Source: CAWAYH01 sp963786195 (lineage in GTDB: Bacteria; Acidobacteriota; Vicinamibacteria; Vicinamibacterales; 2-12-FULL-66-21). Taken from it: 64,000 bases of DNA. Below the pieces are notes generated by a model that saw nothing but the letters and a program-made list of their open reading frames with translations, was not told the DNA's origin and searched no databases. Positions 10,429 through 20,034 of the stretch are shown here, piece after piece (the first letter of the stretch is position 1; every line of letters begins with the position of its first letter). A program made the translations under genes and the position numbers. The stretch spans positions 186,001 through 250,000 of the forward strand of contig CAWAYH010000012.1 of NCBI GenBank assembly GCA_963786195.1. The letters run 5' to 3'.

Positions 10429-11979
10429 CCAGGCCGACCGCCGCGTCGGGCGCTGATCGCTCAGCGCCCTGCTGGCGTCGGGCTGTGGGTCCGGCTCGAC
10501 CTGAGGGCAACGCCATCGTCGTGGCGATGGCGAACGCGCCGGTCAATCTGGACCCCGGATCGGCAGCGACGAGGCGTCCCAGAAAGCGCACCAGCTTCTC
10601 TACAACACGCTCGTGCGCGTCGACAGCGATCTGCGGATCGTCCCCGAGCTGGCCGATCTGCAGCAATCCGATCCGACGACCTACGTCGCACACTTGCGCC
10701 ACGGTGTGCTCTTTCACAACGGTCGCGAGCTGACCTCCGAGGATGTCGTCTACACCTTCGGGAGTTTCCTGGATCCCTCGTTCGGCGGGCGGTCGGCCGC
10801 GTACCGCATGCTCGGGGCGGTCATCGCCACGGATCGCTACACGGTTCGAATTCAGGCTGAAAGAGCCGTTCGGATCCTTCCCGATCAACCTCGTGATGGG
10901 GATCGTCCAGCAGGGATCGGGCGCCGCGAACGCCCGTCAGCCCGTCGGGACCGGACCGTACAAGCTTCCGCTCGTTCGTGCAGGACGATCGGCTCGTGCT
11001 CGATCCATTCGACGGACATTTCGCCGGGCGTCCCGCCAACGACGGCGTCGTGCTCAAGGTCGTGCCGGACGATACGATGCGCGGCCTCGAGCTCCGGAAG
11101 GGTACGGTGGATCTCGTCGTGAACGATCTTTCGCCCGACATCGTGTGGCAGCTCCGCGCGGAAGGCCACGTGCGCGTCGAAACCGCGCCTGGCACCGACT
11201 ACGCCTACATCGGCATGAACCTGCGCGATCCGATTCTTGCGCACGCGGACGTGCGGCGCGCGATCGGCTACGCCGTCGATCGTGAGGCGGTCGTGAAGTA
11301 CCTCCGCCGCGGCTTCGCCAGCGTGGCGGTCGGCATCGTACCGCCCATGTCGTGGGCGTTCGAGCGCAACGTTTTCGACTTCCGCTACGATCCCGACCGG
11401 TCCCGGCGTCTGCTCGACGCGGCTGGCTATCCCGACCCGGATGGTGACGGCCCGCTGCCCCGCTTCCGCCTGTCGCTCCGAACCTCCACCTCGGAGGTCT
11501 ACCGCGTACAGGCGGCCGCGATCCAGCACGATCTCTCGCGTGTCGGCATTGCGGTCGAGGTGCGGTCAACGGAGATACAGACGCTGTTCGCGGACGTGCT
11601 TCGCGGCAACTTCCAGCTCTACACGCTGCAGTGGGTCGGCGTGACGGATCCCGACATGCTGCGCAGGGTCTATCACTCGCGCCAGGCGCCGCCCTCCGGC
11701 CTCAACCGCGTGTTCTACAGCAATGCAGACGTCGATCGGCTGATCGAGTCCGCGGCGGGTGCCCCAGACGATGAGCACCGGCGGGAGTTCTATTCGAGGG
11801 CGCAGCAGCTGATCGCGGAGGATGTGCCTTACGTCAGCCTGTGGTACAAGACCAACGTCGCCGTGTTCCAGCCAGACCTCACCGGCGTGCGGTTGTCGCC
11901 CATCGCCGACTTCACGTTCCTGAAGGACGTGTCGCGCCAATCCCGCGCCGGCGCGCCCGGCAATTCCGCACACCAATGA
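10425..11979 (+). CDS. ABC transporter substrate-binding lipoprotein, peptide/solute-binding family 5
   Basis: Periplasmic solute-binding family 5 proteins (DppA/OppA type) deliver peptides, nickel or other solutes to an ABC importer. ATG 10425 overlaps the mutS stop. A lipoprotein signal with lipobox ALLASGC is readable near 10465-10490, after one indel. The mature domain has LYNTLVRVDSDLRIVPELA, VLFHNGRELTSEDVVYTFG, GTGPYKL, YIGMNLRDPIL, ADVRRAIGYAVDREAVVKYL and ending VPYVSLWYKTNVAVF. From about 10978 it reads cleanly to TGA 11979. No permease or ATPase gene is adjacent, so it is an orphan binding protein or relies on components elsewhere. Frame changes near 10450-10600 and 10850-10975 affect only the first third. 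The ligand cannot be predicted. Confidence 0.85.
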
Positions 11980-11993
11980 AGGATCCATCCTGA

Positions 11994-14783
11994 ATGTGGA
12001 TGCGTCTCGCGGTGCTGCTGAGCATCGCCGTCTGCCTCCCGCACGCGGCCGCCGCGTCCGGGCGGTACGATCCGCGTCTTCGATTCCAGACGATTTCGAC
12101 GACGCGATTCGACATTCACTATCACCAGGGTGAGGAGGCCGAAGCGCGCCGCCTGGCGCGCATCGCCGAGCGCGTCGCGGCGGAGCTCGATGGGACGCTC
12201 GGGCGGCCCTCGGGCCGCGTGCAGGTCATCCTCGTCGCTCAGAGCGATCTGTCCAACGGTTGGGCGACGGCGCTCCCTTACAACACGATTGAAATCACGG
12301 CGGCAGCGCCAGTCAGCGGGTCGATGATCGGCAACACGGACGACTGGTTGAGTCTCGTGTTCACGCACGAGTACACCCATGTCGTGCATCTGAGCCGCGG
12401 CCGCGGGTGGATTGGGGGACTGCGTCGCGTTTTCGGACGGATGCCGGTCCTGTTCCCGAATGCCTTCCTGCCGATCTGGCAGATCGAAGGCCTGGCCGTT
12501 TACGAGGAGAGCGCGATCACCGGCTACGGTCGTGTGCCGGCCGGGGACTTCCGTTCGATCATCGACGCTGCGTCGGCGGCGTCGCGCTTCGAACCGCTGG
12601 ACCGGTCGAACGGCGGGCTCATCGACTGGCCGTCCGGTCACGCGCCGTACGTCTACGGCGCGTACTTTCACTCCTACCTCGCGGAGCGCTTCGGCGCGGC
12701 ATCGATTGCACAGCTGACGGACGCGACCGCGGGCCGCGCGCCGTTCTTCGGATCGACGGCCTTCAAGAAAATCTTCAAGCGATCCCTCGGCGATTTGTGG
12801 CAGGACTTCGAGGCCGATCGCAGGGAAAAAGCCGCCGCTCAGTCGGCAGGGCCGGTCCAGCTCACCCGGCTCGGGTTCAACGTTGTCCGCCCGCGGTTCG
12901 GCCCGGATGGCCGACTGTATTTCTCGGTGGTGGATCCTCATGGGTTTCCCGCGCTGATGTCGCTCGCGCCGGGCGAGGCGCGCCCGCGTCGAGTCGCGAA
13001 CCGGTATCTCGGCAGCGGGCTCGGGTTCTCGGGGTCGACGCTCGTCTTCGATCAGATCGAAGTCGAGCATCAGGTGGGGCTTCAGTCCGATCTGTACTCC
13101 GTTGAGAGCGTGGGTGGACGTTCTCGACGTCTCACGCGTGGCGCCCACGCTGCGGATCCCGACGTCTCCTCCGACGGACGCCGGGTCGTCTTCACCGTGC
13201 AGCAGACGGATCGCCGGGAACTCGCGGTTGCGACACTCTCGGGCGGTCGGGCGATTGAAGGTCGCGAGACCCTGGTGTCCGAAGAGCACGCGAACTTCGC
13301 GTCGCCGCGGTGGTCGCCCGACGGGAGATTCGTCGCAGCCGAACGACAGTCGCGAGGGTTGCGACCGGAGATCGTGGTGGTGGACGTCGCGACACGGGCC
13401 GTTCGTCCAGTTGCGCCATCGGTAGGACGTCGATCCGCGTCGCCCGCGTGGACGTCGGATGGTGAACTGCTCTACGCGGCGGATGATGGAACCGGATTTC
13501 GGCTGTTCCGCACGAATCTCGAGACGCTCACGACCTGGCGTCTGGAAGGCACGGGTCCGAGCGCCCAGTCGCCGGAGATCTCGCCCGATGGCCACCAGAT
13601 CGTCTTCGTCGGCTACTCTGATGCCGGGAGCGACGTCTACTCGGTATCGCTGCCATCGGCACAGTGGACTCCCGTCGACGCCGTTCACGCCGCCACGCCT
13701 GCGGCGGCGCCCCGGCCGAGTGATTCACCCGGCGACGCTCCTGCGGCCCCGTACTCTCCCTGGCGGACGATCGCACCGCGCTTCTGGATACCGACGATCG
13801 AGTCGGACGCGGACGAGCTGGTGCTCGGTGCGGGCACGTCATCCGCTGACGCGCTGGGCCGCCACGCGTACGCCGCCGGCGCGGGCTGGTCGACGCGCGG
13901 ACGTCCGGACTGGCAGGTTGCCTATGCGTACAATCGCTGGTGGCCGACGCTGTTTGCTGACGTGTCGGATGACACCGACCCCTGGCGGGACGGCGACGTG
14001 CGAACGATTGAAGCGAACGGCGGTGTGCTGCTGCCGTTCCGGCGGGTGCGATGGTCTCAGTTCGTGCTGGGAGCGCTGCACGCGTCAACGGATCGGTTCA
14101 CCTGCTCTGACTGCGGCCCGGCCGGCGAGGCACGCGTCGTCCGCCGGGCGGTTCGCGGGGGGTGGCTGCTGAACAACTCGCGATCGTACGGCTATTCGAT
14201 CAGTCGCGAGGACGGATGGCAGGCCTCGATCACGACGGAGCTGGCACGGGCTGCGCTCGGGTCCGACGGCGACGCGGGCTCGGCGACGATCGACGTCCGT
14301 GGGTACTTCCCTGTCAGACCGAGGCACGCTGTGATCGCCGCGAGGATCGCCGGTGCGACGACGTGGGGTGACGAGCGCGGGCGCCGGATCTTCAGCGCCG
14401 CCGGAAACGGGCCTCAACTCGGCGGGTTCAACTTCGGATCGGATGCCATCGGTCTGATGCGAGGCGTCGACGAGTCGGACCTGCTCGGGCTTCACGCCGC
14501 AGTGCTGAACCTCGACTACCGCGTGCCCTTGATGCGTATTCAGCGGGGCGCCGGCTCGCTGCCAGTCTTTGCCCGAACGATCCACGGGGCGCTGTTTGGC
14601 GACATCGGCCACGCGTGGAATGCGTCGTTCCGTCGGCAGGATGTGCGGACGTCATTTGGCGGCGAACTGTCGTTCGATACGGTGATTGCGTACGCGTGGC
14701 CGGTGACGTTCACGGCCGGCGCCGCGTGGGTCTCCGACGCGCGCGGCGTGGTGGCGTTCGGACGCATCGGCAAGGCGTTCTAG
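11994..14783 (+). CDS. secreted HEXXH metallopeptidase / TolB-like propeller / C-terminal outer-membrane barrel protein
   Basis: This intact 929-residue protein starts at ATG 11994, 15 bases after the lipoprotein gene. A signal peptide covers residues 1-21 (LAVLLSIAVCLPHAAAAS). The peptidase region (about 25-290) has HEYTH at residues 125-129 and a likely third-ligand segment WQIEGLAVYEES about 40 residues later, the arrangement of MA-clan (gluzincin) peptidases. Residues of about 290-570 contain TolB-type blades (DPDVSSDGRRVVFTV, SPRWSPDGRFVAAE, SPEISPDGHQIVFVG). From about 600 the sequence is aromatic and alternating, and ends GRIGKAF with a terminal Phe, the hallmark of an outer-membrane barrel. 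I infer surface-anchored or periplasm-facing proteolysis. Substrates are unknown. The three-part order is seen; the barrel is predicted from residue pattern only. Confidence 0.75.
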   Translation: MWMRLAVLLSIAVCLPHAAAASGRYDPRLRFQTISTTRFDIHYHQGEEAEARRLARIAERVAAELDGTLGRPSGRVQVILVAQSDLSNGWATALPYNTIEITAAAPVSGSMIGNTDDWLSLVFTHEYTHVVHLSRGRGWIGGLRRVFGRMPVLFPNAFLPIWQIEGLAVYEESAITGYGRVPAGDFRSIIDAASAASRFEPLDRSNGGLIDWPSGHAPYVYGAYFHSYLAERFGAASIAQLTDATAGRAPFFGSTAFKKIFKRSLGDLWQDFEADRREKAAAQSAGPVQLTRLGFNVVRPRFGPDGRLYFSVVDPHGFPALMSLAPGEARPRRVANRYLGSGLGFSGSTLVFDQIEVEHQVGLQSDLYSVESVGGRSRRLTRGAHAADPDVSSDGRRVVFTVQQTDRRELAVATLSGGRAIEGRETLVSEEHANFASPRWSPDGRFVAAERQSRGLRPEIVVVDVATRAVRPVAPSVGRRSASPAWTSDGELLYAADDGTGFRLFRTNLETLTTWRLEGTGPSAQSPEISPDGHQIVFVGYSDAGSDVYSVSLPSAQWTPVDAVHAATPAAAPRPSDSPGDAPAAPYSPWRTIAPRFWIPTIESDADELVLGAGTSSADALGRHAYAAGAGWSTRGRPDWQVAYAYNRWWPTLFADVSDDTDPWRDGDVRTIEANGGVLLPFRRVRWSQFVLGALHASTDRFTCSDCGPAGEARVVRRAVRGGWLLNNSRSYGYSISREDGWQASITTELARAALGSDGDAGSATIDVRGYFPVRPRHAVIAARIAGATTWGDERGRRIFSAAGNGPQLGGFNFGSDAIGLMRGVDESDLLGLHAAVLNLDYRVPLMRIQRGAGSLPVFARTIHGALFGDIGHAWNASFRRQDVRTSFGGELSFDTVIAYAWPVTFTAGAAWVSDARGVVAFGRIGKAF

Positions 14784-14821
14784 TCGTTCCGACGCGAATA
14801 CAACATAGAATGTGACCCGGC

Positions 14822-15895
14822 ATGCCGCACAAATCGCGCTTTCTGCGAGTGCCCGTCGAGCCCTTCGAAATTGAAGCGGGGCTGAGCGCCGACGAGGTGC
14901 TGACGCGCATGGAGCGCGGCTCGTTTCAGGGCCGCAGCCTGGCCACTGCCAGACGCATCTGGGAGAAGATGCTGGCCGCCGACTGCACGATCTTCCTGGG
15001 CATGGCCGGCGCGCTGAGCGCGGGGGGGATGCGCCTGGTCGTCGCGCATCTGCTCGCGAATCGATACGTGGACTGCCTGGTGTCGACCGGCGCCAACCTG
15101 TACCACGATCTGCACGAAACACGCGGACGCCGGCACTACGTCGGTTCGCCGCGCGAGAACGACGCGGCGCTGCAGGCCGATCACATCGATCGCGTTTACG
15201 ACACGTACGCGAGCGAAGACGAATTCGTGGACAACGACGAGTGGATCGCGGCGTTCGCGCTCACCCTCGAGCGGCGGCCCTACACGTCTCGCGAATTCCT
15301 GTACAAGCTCGGCGAGCACTTGTGGAAGGAAACGCAGCGCGAGGGCATCCTGACTGCCGCATACCGGACGTCGGTGCCGCTCTTCTGCCCGGCGATTTCC
15401 GATTCGTCAATCGGCATGGGTCTCTCGCAGGCCCGTCACCGTGACCCGACCGCGGGCCAGATCGACACGATTGGCGACATCATCGAGTCGGCGAATCTCG
15501 TCATCAGGCGTCCGAAAACAGCGTCGGTGGTCCTCGGCGGCGGGACGCCGAAGAATTTCATCAATCAGGCGAGCGTGCAGGCGGAGTTCTACGACGATCG
15601 CGTGGGAGGGCACCGTTACGCGATCCAGATCGTGACGGACGTTCCGCACTTCGGCGGCGCGTCCGGCTCGAGCCTCGAAGAGGCCCAGAGCTGGGGCAAG
15701 CTTGCGGCTGACGCGGAGCAGGTCACCGTTCACGCGGACGCGACGATCGCCTTGCCGTTGCTCGTCAGCGCGCTCGCAACCAGCGCGCGTGATGCGCTGT
15801 CCGGTCGCAAGCTGCTCCGCTTCGATCTGTCGAGCCCCATCATGGCCGTCAACGGCCGATCATTCCCCCAGGCACGTTTCGAGGCACGTAAATGA
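14822..15895 (+). CDS. deoxyhypusine synthase-family polyamine enzyme
   Basis: Intact, 357 residues, from ATG 14822. It carries the DHS fold landmarks: the N-terminal NAD-binding segment TIFLGMAGALSAGGMRLVV, STGANLYHDLHE, PLFCPAISDSSIGMG and, near residues 235-245, SVVLGGGTPKNFINQ, where the Lys corresponds to the catalytic lysine of deoxyhypusine synthase (GGGxxK). The C-terminal region has YAIQIVTDVPHFGGASGSS. Bacteria lack eIF5A, so bacterial members act on small substrates and make homospermidine or guanidino-polyamines. The next gene is agmatinase and overlaps by four bases, which points to agmatine or its products as substrate. The exact product cannot be told from sequence. TAGAAT at 14806-14811 may be a -10 hexamer. 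Confidence 0.85.
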   Translation: MPHKSRFLRVPVEPFEIEAGLSADEVLTRMERGSFQGRSLATARRIWEKMLAADCTIFLGMAGALSAGGMRLVVAHLLANRYVDCLVSTGANLYHDLHETRGRRHYVGSPRENDAALQADHIDRVYDTYASEDEFVDNDEWIAAFALTLERRPYTSREFLYKLGEHLWKETQREGILTAAYRTSVPLFCPAISDSSIGMGLSQARHRDPTAGQIDTIGDIIESANLVIRRPKTASVVLGGGTPKNFINQASVQAEFYDDRVGGHRYAIQIVTDVPHFGGASGSSLEEAQSWGKLAADAEQVTVHADATIALPLLVSALATSARDALSGRKLLRFDLSSPIMAVNGRSFPQARFEARK

Positions 15896-16789
15896 GCTTC
15901 CCGTTCGCGTACGACGTTGGAGCGCCGCTGGCGTTCGGCGGCACGCTGCCGCATCCCCGGACGTTCGACGACTCGAAGATCGTCATCCTGCCGATCCCGC
16001 TCGATCGGACGACATCGTACGTGCCGGGCACCCGCAATGGCCCTCGTGAAATCCTCATCGCCTCGACGCACATGGAGCTCTGGGACGAGGAAATTGGAAA
16101 GGACATCAGCGACATCGGCATCTTCACGCTGCCGGAAATGGAGCTGCCGTTCGGCGAGCTGGCGCCCGTCATGGAGGAAATCGAGCGGGTCGCGACCGAA
16201 ATCATGAGGCGCGACAAGTTTCTGGTGACGCTCGGCGGTGAGCATTCGATCACGCCGCCGCTCGTCGCCGCGGCGGCCGGCCGCTACCCCGGGCTGAGTG
16301 TGCTCCAGATCGACGCGCACGCCGACCTTCGCGACAGCTACATGGGGACGCGACAGAATCACGCGTGCACCATGCGGCGGGTGCTCGAGCACGCGCGGCT
16401 CACGCAGGTCGCAATCCGGAGCATGTCGACAGAGGAAGCGGAGGCCCTCCCGAGGCTCCAGACGACGGTGTTCTACGACGTCAACCTGCGGCGCGACCCG
16501 AACTGGGTCGACAGGGTCGTCGAGACCCTCGCCGATCCTGTCTACATCACGATCGACGTCGACGGCCTCGATCCGGCGATCATGCCCGCAACGGGCACGC
16601 CGGAACCGGGCGGACTGTCCTGGTACGAGCTGCTCTCGCTTCTCCGCGGCACGATCAGCCGCCGCACCGTCATCGGCTGCGACATCGTCGAGTTCAGCCC
16701 CCTCCCCGGCGTCGTTGCGCCCAATTTCCTCTGCGCGAAGCTGGTCTACAAGATCCTGAGCTACCGATTCGGCGCCAGCACCGTTCTGA
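15892..16789 (+). CDS. speB: agmatinase (ureohydrolase); 3' end disturbed
   Basis: Agmatinase hydrolyses agmatine to putrescine and urea with a binuclear Mn centre. All metal motifs are present: GGEHSITPP (16231-16257), DAHADLRDSY (16315-16344) and ITIDVDGLDPAIMPATG (16546-16596), with the N-terminal motif PLDRTTSYVPGTRNGPREI. ATG 15892 overlaps the stop of the DHS-like gene, so the two are translationally coupled. The usual C-terminus (NFLCAKLVYKILSYRF) is reached by 16776, but there is no in-frame stop; the frame runs on to 17193 inside the next gene. A stop in the +1 frame (TGA 16787-16789) is the likely true end, so I infer a base error or repeat-driven change at about 16780-16800, where a GGTGCTG repeat begins. 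Confidence 0.85.
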
Positions 16790-16790
16790 T

Positions 16791-16880
16791 GCGAAGGTGC
16801 TGGAGGTGCTCGTTCTCGAACTGGCTCCAGTGCCCCCCTAGCACCCGCAGCACCCTCCAGCGCCCTCAGCACCGCCTTTT
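16791..16880. repeat. GGTGCTG-type repeat with inverted AGCACC units
   Basis: GAAGGTGCTGGAGGTGCTCG (16792-16811) is followed 25-60 bases later by AGCACCCGCAGCACCCTCCA and CAGCGCCCTCAGCACC, so the region can fold on itself. The same unit (GAAGGTGCTGAAGGTGCTGA) builds the larger structured repeat at 25527-25683. It lies between agmatinase and the sigma54-type regulator and may act as a terminator-like structure. Confidence 0.5.
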
Positions 16881-16886
16881 TCGCCT

Positions 16887-16901
16887 GTATACGAGGTATA
16901 C
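16887..16901. promoter_or_regulatory. GTATAC-N3-GTATAC operator-like dyad upstream of regulator
   Basis: GTATACGAGGTATAC lies nine bases before the GTG start of the TPR-GAF-sigma54 regulator. The second half-site gives TATACT (16897-16902), a good -10 hexamer. Transcription from it would start at or beside the GTG, so the mRNA could be leaderless; there is no Shine-Dalgarno. A second dyad of the same form lies just after the gene (19839-19853). Confidence 0.5.
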
Positions 16902-16909
16902 TACGCCGC

Positions 16910-19828
16910 GTGAGCTCTCCGGACCTGTACGGGCAGGCGTTGCGGGCGCTCGAACAGGGGCGGGGCGCCGAGGCCGCAACCCTCCTGGTCAGGTCGCTTC
17001 GACGGCCCGGACTCCCCCGGGAAGAACAGATCCAGATTCGCTGCGCGTTGTCCGAGGCCTGGCTGCTGCAGGACGACCTCCGCCAGGCCACCGAGGCGCT
17101 CGGGCGGCAGCCCGAAGCGTGGGAGCGCCTCGATCCCGCCCGTCTTTCCGATACCTGGCGGATGCACGGTCGCCTGGCGGCCGCGAGGGGTGAGCCGTCC
17201 CGGGGCGTCGCATTGTTCACGAAAGCGCTGAGCGCCGCCGAGAAAGCCCACGATTCCCGCGCGATCGGCCTCGCCCACTTCGAGCTGGGCCTCTGCTACC
17301 GCCAGGTCGGCGACACCACCATCGTCCGGGAGCACATCACGAAAGCGGCGTCCGCCCTGCACGCCGTCGGCGATCGACGGCACCTCGCGATGGTCCATTC
17401 CCTCTCGGGAGTCACCATGGCCCAGGAGGGCCGGCTGGACGAGGCGATGGCCGCCCTCGGACAGGCCGAACGCCTGGCGGTGATGGTGGAAGCCGGCGAC
17501 GTTCTAGCGACGGTCTGCGGGAACCAGGCGAACGTGTCGCTGATGCAGCACCGGCACGACCAGGCGTTGACGCTCGCCGAACGCAGCGTCGAGCTTCAGC
17601 AGCGCGGCGGCACGCCACACGGCCTGGGCGTGGCGCTCGCGTCGCTCGGTCAGATTTGCGTCCGCCTCGGCAGCCTGAATCGCGCCGAAGAGGCGCTCAA
17701 CCGCGCGCTCGACGTCCGCAGCCCCCTGCAGTTCATGCGCGAGACGACGGGCGCCGTCTTCGACACGCTCGCGCAGATTCACCTGATACGCGGCCAGTAC
17801 GAAGAGGCCAGCCGGTGCCTCCAGAAGGCGCGTGAGGCGTATGGCGAGATCGGATCGCAGACGTCGCGCTGGTATCAGTGGTCGCTTCGCGTGCTCGAGG
17901 CCAGGGTGGCGCTCCGGCGCGGTCAGCCGGGACCGGCGGTTGCGCTCGCGTCCGATGTCGCGAGGTCCGCGGAAGCGCCTCCAGCCTACGTGCTGGCCGC
18001 CGAACTCATCGCCGTCGAGGCGCTGCTGGCGTCAAACCTCGTGGACGAGGCGCAGCGTCAGCTCGACTCGATCGCGGGCCGTATCAATCCCGGCAACATG
18101 AGCGGAACCTGGGGAGAATTCCTGCGGCTCCGCGGCCGCCTTCACCGCGTGGCCGGTCGATCGACCGAGGCCTATCACGACTTCGGGCAGAGCGTGAGCG
18201 TTCTCGAACTGCTTGGCGAGCGTCATCAGGCCGGTTTGAGCTACCTCGAACTCGGCAGGCTGGCTGCGGCGGCCGGCGCGCGATCCCGGGCCACGCGATA
18301 CCTGACTGACGCCGTCGCGATATTCGAAGCGCTGGGCGCCGCTCCGGATCTGGCCGAGGCGCGCGCACGCGCTGGCCGATGTTCCGGTGGCCGCGACCGG
18401 CGGCTACGTCGGCGTCCAGGTCGATGGCGATGACGTGCTGGTGCGCCGGATCGTCGATGCCGCGGTCATGCCCGCGTTGCTGGCGCGCGAAGGGGCGACG
18501 GCTCTGCTGGAGGCCTGTGACGCGCAGGCCGCCGTGCTCTTCGTCCAGACGCCGTCCGGCCAGGTGAAGATCGTCGCGGCCTCGGGTTGCGACGCGGAGA
18601 GCGCCCGTGCGCTGGCCCTCGCCGCTGCTCGATCGAGCGTCCGGCCCCGCGCCCGTCCTGCCGCTCGGAGCCGCTGGGCCGCGACCCCGAAGGTCACCGG
18701 TTCGCGGTGGTCTCCAGCACGCGCCCGTTTTCAGGCCCCGCCCGCCAGCGTTTTCGCACGCTTTGCGCTGTGCTTCGTCAGGGCTTCGACCTCTGCGCGG
18801 CGAGAGAGCGGCCCATCGAAGCCATCGGTGGAGCGCTGGAGCGGCCGCTCGAACCGCTGCTGCCCGGGTTCGTCTGCGCGAGCGCCGCGATGCAGCGGGT
18901 CGCCGAGCAGATTCAGCGGATGCAGGGAAACGACCTGACGGTGCTCATCACGGGTGAGAGCGGCACCGGCAAAGACCTCGTCGCGCGTGCGATACACGCG
19001 GGCTCTCCCCGTCGCGCCAGCATGTTTCTCCCCTACAACTGCACGAGCGCGACGCGAGAGCTGGCCGACAGTCAGTTGTTCGGCCACCGGCGCGGCAGCT
19101 TCACGGGCGCGGTCGCGGATCAACCCGGCGTCCTCCGGACCGCCGTCGGCGGAACGCTGTTTCTCGACGAAGTCGGAGACCTGCCGCTGGACGTCCAGCC
19201 AAAGCTGCTGAGGTTCCTGGAACAGGGCGAGGTGCTGCCGGTCGGCGACACGCGTCCGCAGCGCGTGGACGTGCGGGTCGTCGCGGCGACCAATGCGGAT
19301 CTGGAGCAACGCGTCGCGGACGGCACGTTCCGCGAGGATCTCTTCTATCGCCTGAGCGTCATCAGGATGCACGTGCCGCCGCTGAGAGAGCGCCGCGAAG
19401 AGATTCCGCACCTCAGCACGTTCTTTCTCCGCGAGGCGTCCGAACGGCTGGGAAAACCGGGCGTGCGTCTGAGTCCCGAGACGCTGGATTTGTTCGACTC
19501 GTTCGAATGGCCGGGCAACGTCCGGCAGCTCAGGAACGAAGTCCAGCGCGCCGTCGCCATGGCGCTGGCCGGCGGCATCATCAAGCCGGAGCATCTGTCG
19601 CCAATCTTCGCGGTCGCGTCCGACGGGATTGCGGACGAACCCGCCCGGTTCCGCTCGAAGCGGTCGAATCTGTCGTCGGCGGTCGAATCGCTCGAACGGG
19701 AGATGATCGAGGGGGCCCTCGCCCGCGCTGCAGGGAATATCTCGGAAACCGCCCGAGCGCTCGGGCTCACACGACGAGGCCTGTACCTGAAAATGCAGCG
19801 GCTCGGGGTCAGCGCAGCCCGGATCTGA
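16910..19828 (+). CDS. TPR-GAF-sigma54 activator with Fis-type HTH (two frameshifts)
   Basis: One protein of about 972 residues, read through frame changes near 18375 and 18610. Residues 1-490 are tetratricopeptide repeats (for example SRAIGLAHFELGLCYRQVGD, TVCGNQANVSLMQHRHDQAL). A GAF-like segment follows (ALLEACDAQAAVLFVQTPSG). The AAA+ domain has Walker A TGESGTGKDLVARAI (near 18953), the sigma54-contact loop GSFTGA (19094-19111), Walker B GGTLFLDEVGDLP (19150-19188), NADLEQRVADGTFREDLFYR and WPGNVRQLRNEVQRAV. The C-terminal Fis-type HTH is GNISETARALGLTRRGLYLK. It should activate sigma54 promoters by ATP hydrolysis, with TPRs in place of a receiver domain, so control is probably by partner protein or ligand. 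GTATAC dyads before and after suggest autoregulation. The GTG 16910 start has no Shine-Dalgarno. Confidence 0.85.
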
Positions 19829-19838
19829 CAGCTTTGTC

Positions 19839-19853
19839 GTATACTCGGTATAC
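19839..19853. promoter_or_regulatory. second GTATAC-N3-GTATAC dyad
   Basis: GTATACTCGGTATAC begins 11 bases after the stop of the sigma54-type regulator and about 180 bases before the PilZ gene. Same half-sites and same spacing as the dyad at 16887-16901, which supports recognition by one dimeric protein. Only the three central bases differ. Confidence 0.45.
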
Positions 19854-19901
19854 ACTTACCAGCCCGTCTGACTACTGTGTATCCAATTGGTCGAGTCACA
19901 G

Positions 19902-19922
19902 GCCAGCTGGCTTTTTTCAGCT
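19902..19922 (+). terminator. possible weak terminator after the sigma54-type regulator
   Basis: GCCAGCTGGC is a perfect 10-base palindrome followed directly by TTTTTT (19912-19917). An alternative pairing is AGCTG with CAGCT around the T-run. The stem is short, so termination strength is doubtful. Confidence 0.3.
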
Positions 19923-20034
19923 AAACAATTCTTAAATAACAAGTTAGTACGTGTTTTTCGTTGAGCTGGGTCGATCGTGCCCGACCGGCGCGCCGATTGA
20001 TATAACTCCGACATCGCAATCAATTCGGAGGCAG

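Noticed and set aside
11829..13688. Open frame of 619 codons on the minus strand
   Set aside because: It lies opposite the peptidase/propeller protein, whose motifs are unambiguous, and its composition is that of a shadow frame.
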